Origin: Paracoccaceae bacterium | Lineage (GTDB): Bacteria > Pseudomonadota > Alphaproteobacteria > Rhodobacterales > Rhodobacteraceae | Assembly: GCA_020832655.1 (NCBI GenBank) | Contig: JAFIEF010000004.1 | Coordinates: 42,296 to 106,295 of the forward strand | Reading direction: 5' to 3' | Length of the DNA stretch: 64,000 bases | In this document: positions 30,798-41,800 of the stretch, piece after piece | How the letters are laid out: the number at the start of each line of letters is the position of its first letter | Position numbering within the stretch: the stretch's first letter is position 1 | Notes under the pieces: generated by a model | What the model was told of the DNA's origin: nothing | What the model saw: the letters and a program-made list of their open reading frames with translations, nothing else | Databases searched by the model: none | Position numbers and translations under genes: made by a program

Positions 30798-32750
30798 ATG
30801 CAGCAGACAGGAATTCGCCACGCCAGCCCCCTCACCATGACACTGGCCTACCGCGCATCACGGATCAGGGCGCTGTCTTCCATAGGGCTGGTGATTGCCG
30901 CGCTCTGGGCCAGCCCGCTTCTGGCCGAAGAGAACATGATCCGCGCACATGGCTACTCCTTTTATGGCGATCTGAGCTATCCGGCCGATTTCGAGCATTT
31001 CAGCTATGTCAACCCGGACGCCCCCAAGGGCGGCGATATCTCTATCTCGTGGCAGGGCACATTTGATTCGATGAACCCTTTCGCGCGGGTCGGGCGGTCT
31101 GGGCTGATGTCGTCATCGATCTATGAAAGCCTGCTCGAAAGCTCGGAACCGATGGGCGGCGGGCTGGTCCCGGCAGATGCCTATGGCGAAGGCTACGGGT
31201 TGCTGGCCCATACTGTCGAATATCCTGAAACCAAGGAATGGGTGATTTTCCACATGCGGCCAGAGGCGCGGTTTTCCGATGGCACGCCCCTCACCGCGCA
31301 TGACGTGGTGTTTTCGCATAACCTGTTTCTGGAACAGGGCTTGCCATCCTACGCGCAGGCCGTCAGCCAGCGCGTTCTGGATGCCGAAGCGCTGGATGAC
31401 CACACGGTCAAATTCACTTTCGCACCCGATATCTCGCGCCGCTCGCTGATTGATCAGGTGGGCAGCACACCGGTCTTTTCGCAAGCCTGGTATGAAGAAA
31501 CCGGGGCGCGGCTGGATGAATCGCGGATGGAAATCTCTCCCGGTTCCGGCCCCTATATGCTGGACAGTTTCGAGGTCAATCGCCGCATCACCTATCGGCG
31601 CAACCCCGATTATTGGGGCGCCGATCTGCCGAACAATCGCGGGCGGCATAATTTCGACCGTATCCGGGTTGAATATTTCGCCGATGGTGCCGCCGCTTTC
31701 GAAGCCTTCAAGACTGCCGAATACACCTTCCGCGCGGAAAACAATTCGCGGCAATGGGCCACGGGCTATGATTTCCCAGCAGTTGATCGCGGGCATGTCG
31801 TTCTTGCCGAATTGCCCAATGGCCTGCCGCCCACGCCCTCGGGTTTCGTGTTCAATCTGGGCCGCCCGCATCTTCACGACAAGCGCGTGCGCGAGGCCAT
31901 TTCGCTGGCCTATAATTTCGAATGGACCAACCAGACCCTGCAATTCGGGCTGTTCCGGCAGCGCGCCTCGTTCACGCAGGACACGCATCTGCAAGCCGAT
32001 GGCCCGCCCGAGGGGATGGAGCTGGAACTTCTGCAATCGCTGGGCGATCTGGCCCCCCAAGAGGTGCTGACCCAACCTGCGCGCATGCCGCACACATCCA
32101 GCATCGAGCGACTGGTAGACCGGCGTAATATCCGTCAGGCCACCAGCCTGCTGCAAGAAGCCGGCTGGGAAATCGATGATGGCGGTGTGCTGCGCAATGC
32201 GGAAGGCGAAAGGCTGCGGATCGAGATCCCGGTCTCCAGCGCCGGGTCGGCCACGATGGACGCGATTATCGAAACCTTCGTGCAGAACCTGCAACAGCTT
32301 GGCATCGACGCGCGGTTCCAACGCATCGATGCCGCCCAGCACACCGACCGGCGGCGCAATCGCGATTACGATATCATCTTCGATTCCTATGCGGCTTTTG
32401 TCGATACCGGCACCGGGCTGCATCAGCGCTACGGGTCGGAAACCGCCGAATTCAGCCTGTTCAACCCCGCAGGGCTGGCAAGCCCGCTGGTCGATGCCGT
32501 GATCAATGCCTCGCTGGAAGCCCCGACGCCGGAAGCGCGCGATGCCGCGCTTATGGCGCTGGACCGGGTGCTGCGGCATGAATTCTTCATGATCCCGGTC
32601 TGGTATAACGACACGGTCTGGGTCGCGCATTGGGACATCTTCGAACGTCCGGCAGAAGAAACCCCGCCCTTTTCCACGGGCGAGCTGGATTTCTGGTGGT
32701 TCAATGCCGACCGCGCGGCCGAACTGCGTGCCGCCGGCGCGCTGAGATAG
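30798..32750 (+). CDS. yejA: Peptide ABC transporter substrate-binding protein (YejA-like)
   Basis: A 650-residue periplasmic family-5 solute-binding protein. Signal peptide: basic N-terminus then LSSIGLVIAALWASPLLAEE near residues 28-46. YPADFEHFSYVNPDAPKGGDI is the typical opening of the YejA/microcin C-binding subgroup, with PSGFVFNLGRPHLHDKRVREAIS in the core. It would deliver oligopeptides to YejBEF. The ATG at 30798 follows GGAGG; a further upstream ATG (30741) has none. First gene of a four-gene operon; the gap before it (30660-30797) likely carries the promoter. Confidence 0.92.
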   Translation: MQQTGIRHASPLTMTLAYRASRIRALSSIGLVIAALWASPLLAEENMIRAHGYSFYGDLSYPADFEHFSYVNPDAPKGGDISISWQGTFDSMNPFARVGRSGLMSSSIYESLLESSEPMGGGLVPADAYGEGYGLLAHTVEYPETKEWVIFHMRPEARFSDGTPLTAHDVVFSHNLFLEQGLPSYAQAVSQRVLDAEALDDHTVKFTFAPDISRRSLIDQVGSTPVFSQAWYEETGARLDESRMEISPGSGPYMLDSFEVNRRITYRRNPDYWGADLPNNRGRHNFDRIRVEYFADGAAAFEAFKTAEYTFRAENNSRQWATGYDFPAVDRGHVVLAELPNGLPPTPSGFVFNLGRPHLHDKRVREAISLAYNFEWTNQTLQFGLFRQRASFTQDTHLQADGPPEGMELELLQSLGDLAPQEVLTQPARMPHTSSIERLVDRRNIRQATSLLQEAGWEIDDGGVLRNAEGERLRIEIPVSSAGSATMDAIIETFVQNLQQLGIDARFQRIDAAQHTDRRRNRDYDIIFDSYAAFVDTGTGLHQRYGSETAEFSLFNPAGLASPLVDAVINASLEAPTPEARDAALMALDRVLRHEFFMIPVWYNDTVWVAHWDIFERPAEETPPFSTGELDFWWFNADRAAELRAAGALR

Positions 32751-32753
32751 ACG

Positions 32754-33842
32754 ATGGGCGCCTATATTGCGCGACGGCTGGCCCTGATCATCCCGACCCT
32801 GCTCGGGGTGATGGTGATCAACTTCTTTCTGGTGCAATTCGTCCCCGGCGGGCCGATCGAACAGGTCATCGCCCAGATGGAAGGGCAAGGCAATGTCTTC
32901 GGTGCCTTCGATGGTGGCGGGGCCGATGTCAATGTCGGTGCCGTGGAAAATGAACGCTACACGGGCGCGCGCGGCCTGCCGCCCGAATTCATCGCGCAAC
33001 TGGAACGCGAATTCGGCTTTGACAAACCCCCGCTGGAACGCTTCCTGCACATGATGTGGAACTATATGCGGTTTGATTTCGGGCAAAGCTATTTCCGCTC
33101 TATCTCGGTCGTGGATCTGGTCGTCGAAAAACTGCCCGTGTCTATCACGCTGGGGCTGTGGTCGACGCTGATTGCCTATCTGGTGTCGATCCCGCTGGGT
33201 ATCAGCAAGGCTGTGCGCGACGGCACCCGCTTTGACAGCTTCACATCGGGGCTGATCATCGTGGCCTATGCGATACCGGGCTTTTTGTTCGCGATCTTGC
33301 TTCTGGTGCTGTTTGCAGGCGGGTCATACTGGCAGATATTCCCCGCGCGCGGGCTGACCTCTCCACAGGAAGTGTGGGACCAGCTCAGCCCGCTGGGCAA
33401 GGTGCTGGATTATTTCTGGCATATCACCCTGCCGGTGCTGGCCTCGACCATTTCGGCCTTTGCCACGCTGACGCTTTTGACCAAGAACAGCTTTCTTGAT
33501 GAAATCCGCAAGCAATATGTCATGACCGCCCGCGCCAAGGGTCTGATGGAACGGCAGGTTCTGTATGGCCATGTCTTCCGCAACGCCATGCTGATTGTCA
33601 TCGCGGGGTTTCCGGCGGTGTTTGTGGGCGTGTTTTTTGGCGGCTCGCTGATCATCGAAACCATCTTCTCGCTTGACGGTCTGGGGCGGCTGGGATTCGA
33701 GGCGGTGGTGGCGCGCGACTATCCGGTGATGTTCGGCACGCTGTTCGTTTTCAGCCTGATCGGGCTGGTGGTGGGTCTGATTTCAGACCTGATGTATGTC
33801 TGGATTGACCCCCGCATCGATTTCGAGACGCGAGAGACCTGA
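32754..33842 (+). CDS. yejB: Peptide ABC transporter permease (YejB-like)
   Basis: A 362-residue inner-membrane permease. The first helix and [14 protein letters not shown] are typical of DppB/OppB-type permeases; a roughly 60-residue insert (about 40-100) with [22 protein letters not shown] marks the YejB subgroup. The ATPase-contact EAA loop is visible as [24 protein letters not shown]. Three bases after yejA, four before yejE. Confidence 0.94.
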   Translation: MGAYIARRLALIIPTLLGVMVINFFLVQFVPGGPIEQVIAQMEGQGNVFGAFDGGGADVNVGAVENERYTGARGLPPEFIAQLEREFGFDKPPLERFLHMMWNYMRFDFGQSYFRSISVVDLVVEKLPVSITLGLWSTLIAYLVSIPLGISKAVRDGTRFDSFTSGLIIVAYAIPGFLFAILLLVLFAGGSYWQIFPARGLTSPQEVWDQLSPLGKVLDYFWHITLPVLASTISAFATLTLLTKNSFLDEIRKQYVMTARAKGLMERQVLYGHVFRNAMLIVIAGFPAVFVGVFFGGSLIIETIFSLDGLGRLGFEAVVARDYPVMFGTLFVFSLIGLVVGLISDLMYVWIDPRIDFETRET

Positions 33843-33845
33843 GCA

Positions 33846-35078
33846 ATGGATCAGCCTGTCCCCCGCACCGCACAGCCCGCCCATGATGCACCGATGCCGT
33901 CACCACCGGCCCCCGATCATGCGGCTGGTGACACCGCGCCCCTTCCCGCCCCCAAGCGGCGCTTCGGCATAACCCTGTCGCCGCTGAATCAGCGCCGCTG
34001 GCGCAATTTCAAGGCCAATCGCCGCGCCTTCTGGTCGCTGATCATTCTGGGTGTGCTTTATGGGCTGTCGCTTTTTGCCGAATACATCGCCAATGACCGC
34101 CCGATCGTGATCAATTACCGCGGGGGATATTACTTCCCGATCCACAATTTCTATGCCGAAACCACCTTTGGCGGGGATTTCAGGACCGAAGCCTCCTATC
34201 GCGACCCGGAAGTGCAATGCCTGATCCGCACTGGCGGGGCAGAGCTGTGCCTTGATGACCCGCGCGCGGCAATGGAACAGGCCGAAACCACCGGCATTGT
34301 GGACGGGCAGGAGATTGAGCCGGGCTGGATGGTCTGGCCGCTGATCCCCTACAGCTACAACACCGTCAATGATATCGGCCGCGCCGCGCCGTCCCCACCT
34401 GAAAGCCGCCACTGGCTGGGCACCGATGGCACCGCGCGCGATGTGCTGGCGCGCATCATCTATGGCTTCCGGCTGTCGATCACCTTCGCGCTGGCCGTGA
34501 CGGTGCTGACATCCGTCATCGGTATTGTTGCGGGGGCAGTGCAGGGCTTTTTCGGGGGCTTGCTGGATTTGCTGTTCCAGCGCGTGATCGAGCTTTGGAA
34601 TTCGGTGCCCTCGCTTTACATCATCATCATCGTGTCATCGATGTTCATGATGAATTTCTGGCTTCTGGTCTTTTTGATGACGCTGTTTGGGTGGACCGGC
34701 CTTGTGGGCGTGGTGCGCGCCGAATTCCTGCGCGCGCGCAATTTCGAGTATGTCCGCGCCGCCCGCGCGCTGGGGGTCAGCAATACCACAATCATGTTCC
34801 GCCATGTGCTGCCCAATGCGATGGTGGCGACACTGACCTTCCTGCCCTTCATCGTCACTGGCGTGATCGGGTCGCTGGCGGCACTGGATTTTCTGGGCTT
34901 CGGCCTGCCGTCATCGGCACCAAGCCTGGGTGAATTGACGCTTCAGGCCAAGAACAATCTGCAAGCGCCCTGGCTGGGCTTTTCGGCCTTCTTCACCTTC
35001 GCAATCATGCTGTCGCTTCTGGTCTTCATCTTTGAAGGCGTGCGCGATGCGTTTGACCCAAGAAAGACCTTCGCATGA
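33846..35078 (+). CDS. yejE: Peptide ABC transporter permease (YejE-like)
   Basis: A 410-residue DppC-type permease. A Pro/Ala-rich cytoplasmic N-terminus (1-40) precedes LSPLNQRRWRNFKANRRAFWS, the standard opening, then a long periplasmic loop with YFPIHNFYAETTFGGDF that marks YejE. RHWLGTDGTARDVLARIIYGFR and the EAA loop YVRAARALGVSNTTIMFRH follow. Stop overlaps the ATPase start by four bases. Confidence 0.94.
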   Translation: MDQPVPRTAQPAHDAPMPSPPAPDHAAGDTAPLPAPKRRFGITLSPLNQRRWRNFKANRRAFWSLIILGVLYGLSLFAEYIANDRPIVINYRGGYYFPIHNFYAETTFGGDFRTEASYRDPEVQCLIRTGGAELCLDDPRAAMEQAETTGIVDGQEIEPGWMVWPLIPYSYNTVNDIGRAAPSPPESRHWLGTDGTARDVLARIIYGFRLSITFALAVTVLTSVIGIVAGAVQGFFGGLLDLLFQRVIELWNSVPSLYIIIIVSSMFMMNFWLLVFLMTLFGWTGLVGVVRAEFLRARNFEYVRAARALGVSNTTIMFRHVLPNAMVATLTFLPFIVTGVIGSLAALDFLGFGLPSSAPSLGELTLQAKNNLQAPWLGFSAFFTFAIMLSLLVFIFEGVRDAFDPRKTFA

Positions 35079-36679
35079 CCCGGCTGCTGGATGTGCAGAA
35101 CCTGTCGGTCAGTTTCGCGCAAGCCGGGCATCAGGTGCAGGCCGTGCGCGGGGTGTCGTTTCATGTTGCGCGCGGCGAAACCGTGGCGCTGGTGGGCGAA
35201 TCGGGGTCGGGCAAATCCGTCACCGCGCTGTCCACGGTCGGGCTGTTGCCGGATTCGGCGCAGGTGTCGGGATCGGTCCGGTTCAAGGGGTCCGAGCTGG
35301 TGGGCGCCAGCGAAAAGGCACTGCGGCAGGTGCGCGGCAATGATATCAGCTTCATCTTTCAAGAGCCGATGACCAGCCTGAACCCGCTGCACACCATCGA
35401 AAAGCAGATCACCGAAAGCCTGGCCCTGCATCAGGGGCTGGCAGGGGCGAAAGCGCGGGTGCGGGTGCTGGAATTGCTGGAAAAGGTGGGCATCCGCGAC
35501 GCCGAAAGCCGCCTTTCGGCCTATCCGCATCAATTGTCCGGCGGGCAGCGCCAGCGGGTGATGATTGCAATGGCGCTGGCCAATGGCCCCGAACTGCTGG
35601 TCGCCGATGAACCGACCACCGCGCTTGATGTCACCATTCAGGCACAGATACTGGAACTGCTGGTCGATCTGAAACGCGCCGAGGGGATGAGCCTTTTGTT
35701 CATCACCCATGATCTGAACATCGTGCGCCGCTTTGCCGACCGCATCTGCGTGATGAAGGATGGCGAGATTGTCGAGCAAGGCCCGACCGCCGATGTCTTT
35801 GACGCGCCCCGCCACCCCTATACGCGCAAGCTTATGGCCGCCGAATCCGTGGGTGCCCCCGACCCTGTGCCCGCAGGCGCGCCGGAACTTCTGAAAACCG
35901 AAAGCCTGCGCATCTGGTTTCCGATTCAGCGCGGCTTCCTGCGCCGCACAGTGGGCCATGTGAAAGCCGTCAATGACGCGACGCTGTCGCTGCGCGCGGG
36001 CGAAACACTGGGGATCGTGGGCGAATCCGGTTCCGGCAAGACAACGCTGGCGCTGGCGATCCTGCGGCTGATTTCCAGCAAGGGGCCGATCCTGTTCGAT
36101 GGCCAGAACATCCAGGGGCGCAAATTCCGCGAATTGCGCGCGCTGCGGCGCGATCTGCAGGTGGTGTTTCAGGATCCTTTCGGCAGCCTCAGCCCGCGCA
36201 TGACAGTGGAACAGATCATCGCCGAAGGCTTTGGCGTGCATGGTATTCCGACAGGTCGCACCCAGCAGGAACTTGTCGCCGAAATCATGGAAGAGGTGGG
36301 TCTCGACCCCGCCACAATGGCGCGCTACCCGCATGAATTTTCCGGCGGCCAGCGCCAGCGCATCGCCATTGCCCGCGCCATGATCCTGCGCCCCAAGCTG
36401 GTGGTGCTGGATGAACCGACCTCGGCACTGGACATGACCGTGCAGGTCCAGATCGTCGAATTGCTGCGCAGCCTGCAACGCCGCCACGGGCTGGCCTATC
36501 TGTTCATCAGCCATGATCTGCGCGTGGTGCGCGCGCTGTCGCATAAGGTGATCGTGATGAAACAGGGCGATGTGGTCGAGGCCGGACCCATCGAGCAGGT
36601 GTTTGATGCGCCGCAATCGGATTACACCAGACAGCTTCTGGCCGCAGCCTTCGACATCACGGCAATCGGGGCGGCTTAA
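35075..36679 (+). CDS. yejF: Peptide ABC transporter ATPase, two fused domains (YejF-like)
   Basis: A 534-residue protein with two ATP-binding cassettes (about 1-255 and 275-525). Walker A motifs are [10 protein letters not shown] and [10 protein letters not shown]; signatures LSGGQRQR and FSGGQRQR; Walker B regions [14 protein letters not shown] and [14 protein letters not shown]. The fused form fits the YejABEF system, which in other bacteria imports peptides and microcin C. Last gene of the transporter operon, 21 bases ahead of a glycosyltransferase. Confidence 0.95.
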   Translation: MTRLLDVQNLSVSFAQAGHQVQAVRGVSFHVARGETVALVGESGSGKSVTALSTVGLLPDSAQVSGSVRFKGSELVGASEKALRQVRGNDISFIFQEPMTSLNPLHTIEKQITESLALHQGLAGAKARVRVLELLEKVGIRDAESRLSAYPHQLSGGQRQRVMIAMALANGPELLVADEPTTALDVTIQAQILELLVDLKRAEGMSLLFITHDLNIVRRFADRICVMKDGEIVEQGPTADVFDAPRHPYTRKLMAAESVGAPDPVPAGAPELLKTESLRIWFPIQRGFLRRTVGHVKAVNDATLSLRAGETLGIVGESGSGKTTLALAILRLISSKGPILFDGQNIQGRKFRELRALRRDLQVVFQDPFGSLSPRMTVEQIIAEGFGVHGIPTGRTQQELVAEIMEEVGLDPATMARYPHEFSGGQRQRIAIARAMILRPKLVVLDEPTSALDMTVQVQIVELLRSLQRRHGLAYLFISHDLRVVRALSHKVIVMKQGDVVEAGPIEQVFDAPQSDYTRQLLAAAFDITAIGAA

Positions 36680-36700
36680 GATGCGGCACGGGCAGGTCAG

Positions 36701-37924
36701 ATGAAAATCCTGTTCGTGCATCAGAACTTCCCCGGCCAGTTCCGCCATCTGGCCCCGGCGCTGGCAAAGCGCGGGCATCACGTCATCGCGCTGACGGCGG
36801 AAAGCAACCAGCAGCAAAGCGCAGTGCGCAGCTACCGCTACCCCATGCCCGACCCGGCCCCTGACCCGCGCCAGTCGCGGCTGGGCACGACCTATACCGC
36901 CATGACCGACCGCGCCCATCGCGCCGCGCGCGCCGCGTTGCAACTGCGCGACAAGATCGGCTTTACCCCCGATGTGGTGTTCGGCCATTCCGGCTGGGGA
37001 GAGACGCTGTTCTTGCGCGAAATCTGGCCCGCGGCGCGGCATCTGAGCTATGCCGAATTCTACTATGCCACCAGAGGGCTGGATGTGGGCTTTGACCCCG
37101 AATTCAGCAGTGATGACGTGGCGCGGCAGTTTTCGGTGGTCGCGCGACAGGCGCATCTGGCGCTGGCAATGGTGCAGTGTGATGCCGCGCTGTCGCCCAC
37201 CGAATGGCAGGCCGACAGCTTCCCACCCTGCTTTCGCGACAAGATCACCATCACCCATGACGGCATCGACACCGACCGCCTGACCCCCGACCCCGAGGCC
37301 CGCTTTCAGCTACCGGGTGGCCGCGTGCTGCAGGCCGGGGACGAGGTGCTGACCTATGTCGCGCGCAATCTTGAACCCTATCGTGGCATTCATGTCTTTC
37401 TGCGCGCCCTGCCCGATATCCTTGCCGCGCGCCCGCAGGCGCAGGTGGTCATACTGGGCGGCGATGGTGTCAGCTATGGTGCCGCGCCACCGCAAGGCAC
37501 ATGGAAGACGCATTTCCTGGGCGAATTGCAAGGCCGGCTTGACCTGTCGCGCGTGCATTTTCCCGGCCGCGTGCCCTATGCAGAATTTGTGGCGCTGATG
37601 CGCGTCAGCCGGGTGCATGCCTATCTCAGCGTGCCCTTCGTGCTGTCATGGTCGATGCTCGAAGCGATGAGCATGGGCGCGCTGGTGATCGGCTCGCGCA
37701 CCGGCCCGGTGGAGGAGGTGATCAGCGATGGCGTCAATGGCCGGCTGGTGGATTTCTTCGACATCGAGGGCTGGTCGGAATTGCTGACCGACGCGCTGGC
37801 CGCGCCGCAGCGCTATCACGGCCTGCGTGCCGCCGCGCGTCAAAGCATCATCGAGAATTACGACCTCAGGCGCGTCTGCCTGCCCCGGTTGATCCGCTTT
37901 GTCGAAAGCCCGGACACGGCCTGA
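36701..37924 (+). CDS. Glycosyltransferase, GT4 family
   Basis: A 407-residue GT-B glycosyltransferase. MKILFVHQNFPGQFRHLAPALAKRGH is the opening of a subgroup common in Rhodobacteraceae. The C-terminal nucleotide-sugar domain includes VARNLEPYRGIHVFLRALP (loop and donor contact), VILGGDGVSYG and PFVLSWSMLEAMSMGALVIGS, with the catalytic EX7E-like Glu. It is close behind yejF, but functional linkage is uncertain; acceptor and sugar are unknown. Followed by a multi-hairpin intergenic element. Confidence 0.88.
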   Translation: MKILFVHQNFPGQFRHLAPALAKRGHHVIALTAESNQQQSAVRSYRYPMPDPAPDPRQSRLGTTYTAMTDRAHRAARAALQLRDKIGFTPDVVFGHSGWGETLFLREIWPAARHLSYAEFYYATRGLDVGFDPEFSSDDVARQFSVVARQAHLALAMVQCDAALSPTEWQADSFPPCFRDKITITHDGIDTDRLTPDPEARFQLPGGRVLQAGDEVLTYVARNLEPYRGIHVFLRALPDILAARPQAQVVILGGDGVSYGAAPPQGTWKTHFLGELQGRLDLSRVHFPGRVPYAEFVALMRVSRVHAYLSVPFVLSWSMLEAMSMGALVIGSRTGPVEEVISDGVNGRLVDFFDIEGWSELLTDALAAPQRYHGLRAAARQSIIENYDLRRVCLPRLIRFVESPDTA

Positions 37925-37926
37925 CA

Positions 37927-38009
37927 CTCTGCCAATGGCAGAGTATCGGGGGCGCTGCCCCCGTCGCCCTGCGGGCGACTCCCCCGGGATATTTGGACAA
38001 GGATGAAAA
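37927..38009 (+). repeat. Intergenic element copy A: three tandem hairpins plus ATATTTGG tail
   Basis: Three perfect hairpins in a row: CTCTGCC/GGCAGAG (37927-37943), CGGGGGC/GCCCCCG (37947-37963) and TCGCCC/GGGCGA (37964-37978), followed by CCCCCGGGATATTTGGACA and AGGATGAAAAG. The tail recurs at 38137 (inverted) and 56617. Position just after a stop codon suggests a 3'-end or terminator-like element. Confidence 0.7.
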
Positions 38010-38136
38010 GGCTTTGTTTACCATTTTGCGCGAAAGTGGTTGCGCGGTACAGGCAGGGATGCCGATGACCGCCAAGGGTGAAAGCACCGCGCCTCTTGCC
38101 AGCCTGCTGGTTTGAGGTGCGGTGCCGCGCTGCGCT

Positions 38137-38170
38137 TTCAGCCTTGCCCAAATATCCCCGCCGGAGGCGC
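38137..38170 (-). repeat. Intergenic element copy B (inverted)
   Basis: On the minus strand this reads GGGGATATTTGGGCAAGGCT then GAAA, preceded by CGCCTCCGGCG. It differs from copy A by about two bases over the 21-base core. It lies downstream of the minus-strand lrp gene, so copies A and B both point away from the gene they follow. Nothing else is supportable in 38010-38237. Confidence 0.65.
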
Positions 38171-38237
38171 AGGTCAGCGGCGGGGCATGGCGCATGCGAC
38201 ATGGTCGCGCTGGTGCGGCAAGGCCCGGGGTCGCCCG

Positions 38238-38717
38238 TCACAGCGCATCCGGCGGCACCTCGCAAGGGCAGCTTGTCGCGCGCTTGATCTCGCGCAGCAC
38301 GACATTGGTCTGGGCGCTTTGCACCGCAGGCTGGCGGAACAGGAAATCTTCCAGAAAGCTGTTATAGGCGGTGATGTCGCGACACAGCACGCGCAGATGA
38401 TAATCCGCCTGCCCGGTGGTGGCGAAGCAATCCATCACTTCGGGGCGGGCCGCGATTTCCTGCAGGAAATCGCCAAGCTGCGCCGGGTCATGGCGGGTAA
38501 GATGCACCAGCACAATGGCCTGAAACCCCAGCCCCAGCCGGGCCGGGTCCACCTGCGCGGCGTAGCCGGTGATGATGCCTGCCTCTTCAAAAGCGCGGAT
38601 GCGCCGCCAGCAGGCCGAGCCGGACATGCCCACCGCCTCGGCCAGTGCGGCAGTGGCAGTGCGGTTGTCCTGTTGCAAGAGTTCCAGCAGCTTCAGATCA
38701 CGGCGGTCAAGCTTCAT
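38238..38717 (-). CDS. Lrp/AsnC-family transcriptional regulator
   Basis: A 159-residue regulator: MKLDRRDLKLLELLQQDNR starts the winged-helix domain, with SGSACWRRIRAFEEAGII as recognition region, followed by an AsnC/RAM ligand domain (about 65-150, VLVHLTRHDPAQLGDFL; ATTGQADYHLRVLC) that usually binds an amino acid. The ATG at 38715-38717 is the family start. It is divergent from the indolepyruvate oxidoreductase gene, 126 bases away, so aromatic or branched amino-acid control of that gene is likely. Confidence 0.94.
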   Translation of the reverse strand: MKLDRRDLKLLELLQQDNRTATAALAEAVGMSGSACWRRIRAFEEAGIITGYAAQVDPARLGLGFQAIVLVHLTRHDPAQLGDFLQEIAARPEVMDCFATTGQADYHLRVLCRDITAYNSFLEDFLFRQPAVQSAQTNVVLREIKRATSCPCEVPPDAL

Positions 38718-38843
38718 GGCAAATCCTGTCACTTTATGGCCCCATATTGGCATGGTTTTCCAATTTTGCACAAACCCGCCGCAATTCTGGTCGGATTTTT
38801 CGCATCCATGATGCTATTTTTCCGGGGATAAAGGGAGGCCAGC

Positions 38844-41800
38844 ATGACCGATCAACGCCACGCATTCCAGACCTATGCCCTGTCCGACCGCTACACCCGG
38901 CAGGACGGCCGTGTATTCCTGACCGGCACCCAGGCGCTGGTGCGCATATTGCTGGATCAGGCACGCCGCGACCGCGCGGCGGGGCTGAACACCGGCGGGT
39001 TCGTGTCGGGCTATCGCGGCTCGCCCCTTGGGGCGTTCGACAAGGAGTTGTGGGGCGCCCAAGAGCTGATTGCGCAGCACGACATCACCTTCATGCCGGC
39101 GGTGAACGAAGATCTGGGCGCAACGGCGGTGCTGGGCGCACAACAGGCCAGCCTTGACCCTGCTTGCGTGCATGAAGGCATCTTCGGCATGTGGTATGGC
39201 AAGGGGCCGGGGGTGGACCGCTCTGGCGATGCGCTGCGTCATGGCAATGCCTATGGGTCATCCCCCAGGGGCGGCGTGCTGGTGGTGGCGGGCGATGATC
39301 ATGGCTGCGTGTCGTCTTCCATGCCGCATCAATCCGATGTCGCCTTCATGACATGGTTCATGCCCACACTGAACCCGGCCAATGTGGCCGAGTATCTGGA
39401 ATTCGGGGCTTATGGCTATGCGCTGTCGCGCTATTCGGGCACATGGGTCGGCTTCAAGGCCATTTCGGAAACCGTGGAATCGGGCCAGTCGCTGATCCTG
39501 CCGCCCGAGCGCCGCTTTACCCTGCCCGAGATCGAATTGCCGCCGGGCGGGCTGCATGTGCGCCGGGGCGATCTGCCCAGCCCAGAGATCGAGGCCCGCA
39601 TCGGCCACAAGCTGCGCGCGGTCGAAGCCTTTATCGAGGCCAACCCCATCGACCGGCGCATCTATGATCTGCCCGATGCGCGCTTCGGTATCGTCACCAC
39701 CGGCAAGGGGCATCTCGATACGATGGAGGCGCTGCGCCTCTTGGGGCTGCAAGAGGCCGTCTGCCATCGTTTGGGCATCGATATCTACAAGGTCGGCATG
39801 GTCTGGCCCCTGGCACGCCGCGCAGCGCTGGATTTCGTGCGCGGCAAGAAAGAGGTGCTGGTGATCGAGGAAAAGCGCGGCATCATCGAAAGCCAGTTCA
39901 AGGAATATTTCTATGACTGGCCGGGCGACAAGCCCGAAAAGATGGTGGGCAAGCATGATGCTGCGGCCACGCGCGATCTGGTGCCCTGGACCGGAGAGTT
40001 GTCGCCCCTGCAACTGGTGCCGATACTAGCCGAGCGTCTGGACCGGCATTTCCCCGATGAAGGGCTGCCCGCAAAGGCGCGCGCGCTGCGCGCGCAGCCG
40101 CCGATCCTGCTAAGCGTCGAGGGTGCGAAACGCACGCCCTATTTCTGCTCGGGCTGCCCGCATAACACATCAACCAGGCTGCCAGAGGGCAGCAAGGCCG
40201 CCAGCGGCATCGGCTGCCATGTGATGGCAAGCTGGATGAACCGCGAAACCGATGGCTTTGCCCAGATGGGGGGCGAGGGCGTGCCGGTCGCCGTGGCGCA
40301 GAAATATAATGGCGGCAAGCATATGTTCCAGAATCTCGGTGAAGGGACATGGTATCATTCCGGCTCTCTGGCGCTGCGTCAGGCGGTGGCGGCAGGGGCC
40401 AATATCACCTTCAAGATCCTCTATAATGATGCTGTGGCGATGACCGGCGGCCAGCCGGTTGACGGCCCGATCAGCGTGCAGAACATCGCGCTGTCCAGCC
40501 GCGCCGAAGGGGTGGAGCGCATCGCCGTGGTCTCGGACAATCCGGCCAAGTTCCATCTGCGCGATTTCCCTGCCGGCACCAGCCTGCATGGTCGCGCCGA
40601 TCTGGACGCAGTGCAGCGCGAATTGCGCGAGATACCGGGCGTGACAGTGCTGATCTATGAACAGAGCTGCGCCACCGAAAAGCGCCGCCGCCGCAAGCGC
40701 GGGCAGGAAGATGACCCCAAACGCTTTGTCATGATCAACCCGCTGGTCTGCGAAGGCTGCGGCGACTGCTCGGTCGAAAGCAACTGCCTGTCGGTCGAGC
40801 CGCTGGAAACCCCGCTGGGGCGCAAGCGCAAGATCAACCTGTCAAGCTGCAACAAGGATTTTAGCTGCCTCAACGGGTTCTGCCCCAGCTTCGTCACGCT
40901 GGAAGGGGCTACACGGCGCAAGAAAACCGGCGCGGATCTGGACCTTGCCCCCCTGCTGGCCGATCTGCCCGCGCCCCGCCTGCCCGATCTGGCCCAGCCC
41001 TATGATCTGCTGGTGACAGGGGTGGGCGGCACCGGCGTCGTGACTGTGGGGGCAGTGGTGACAATGGCCGCACATCTGGAAGGCAAGGGCGCCAGCGTGC
41101 TGGATTTCACCGGTTTCGCGCAGAAATTCGGCACGGTGCTCAGCTATATCCGGCTTGGGCAACGCCCTGAAGACATCCACCAGGTGCGCATCGATCAGGG
41201 CGCGGCAGAGGCGGTGATCGGCTGCGATGCGGTGGTGTCGTCCTCGCCCGCCGCATCGCGCCATTACCGCCCTGGCACGCAGATCGTGCTGAACCGCGCC
41301 GAAATGCCCACGGGCGATCTGGTGCTCAACCGCGATGCGCAACTGCGCATTGACGCGCGCGCCGATGTCATCGCCGGGGCTGTGGGGGCCGAAAACCTGT
41401 TCGGGTTTGACGCCAACAGGCTGGCCGAACGGCTGATGGGGGATGCGGTCTTTGCCAATGTCATGATGCTGGGCTATGCGTGGCAAAAGGGGCTGGTGCC
41501 GGTCAGCGAGATGGCGCTGAAACAGGCGATCGTGCTTAATGGCACCGCGGTAGAGCGCAACCACCGCGCCTTTGATCTGGGCCGGGTGATGGCGGCAAAC
41601 CCCGACGCCCTGCCGCAGGAGGAGCCGGAGAAACAGCCCGAAACCCTGGCAGAGGTCATCGCCCACCGCGCCGAATTCCTGACCGGCTATCAGAATGCGG
41701 GGTATGCACAGCGCTACCGCGATCGGCTGGAAGCTTTCCGCGCCGCGCTGCCGCCTGCGCATGCCGAAGAGCTGACGCTGATTGCGGCCAAGGCGCTGTT

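Noticed and set aside
34943..37258. A 771-codon antisense frame across yejE, yejF and the glycosyltransferase gene
   Set aside because: Shadow of well-supported genes; no start context and no motifs.
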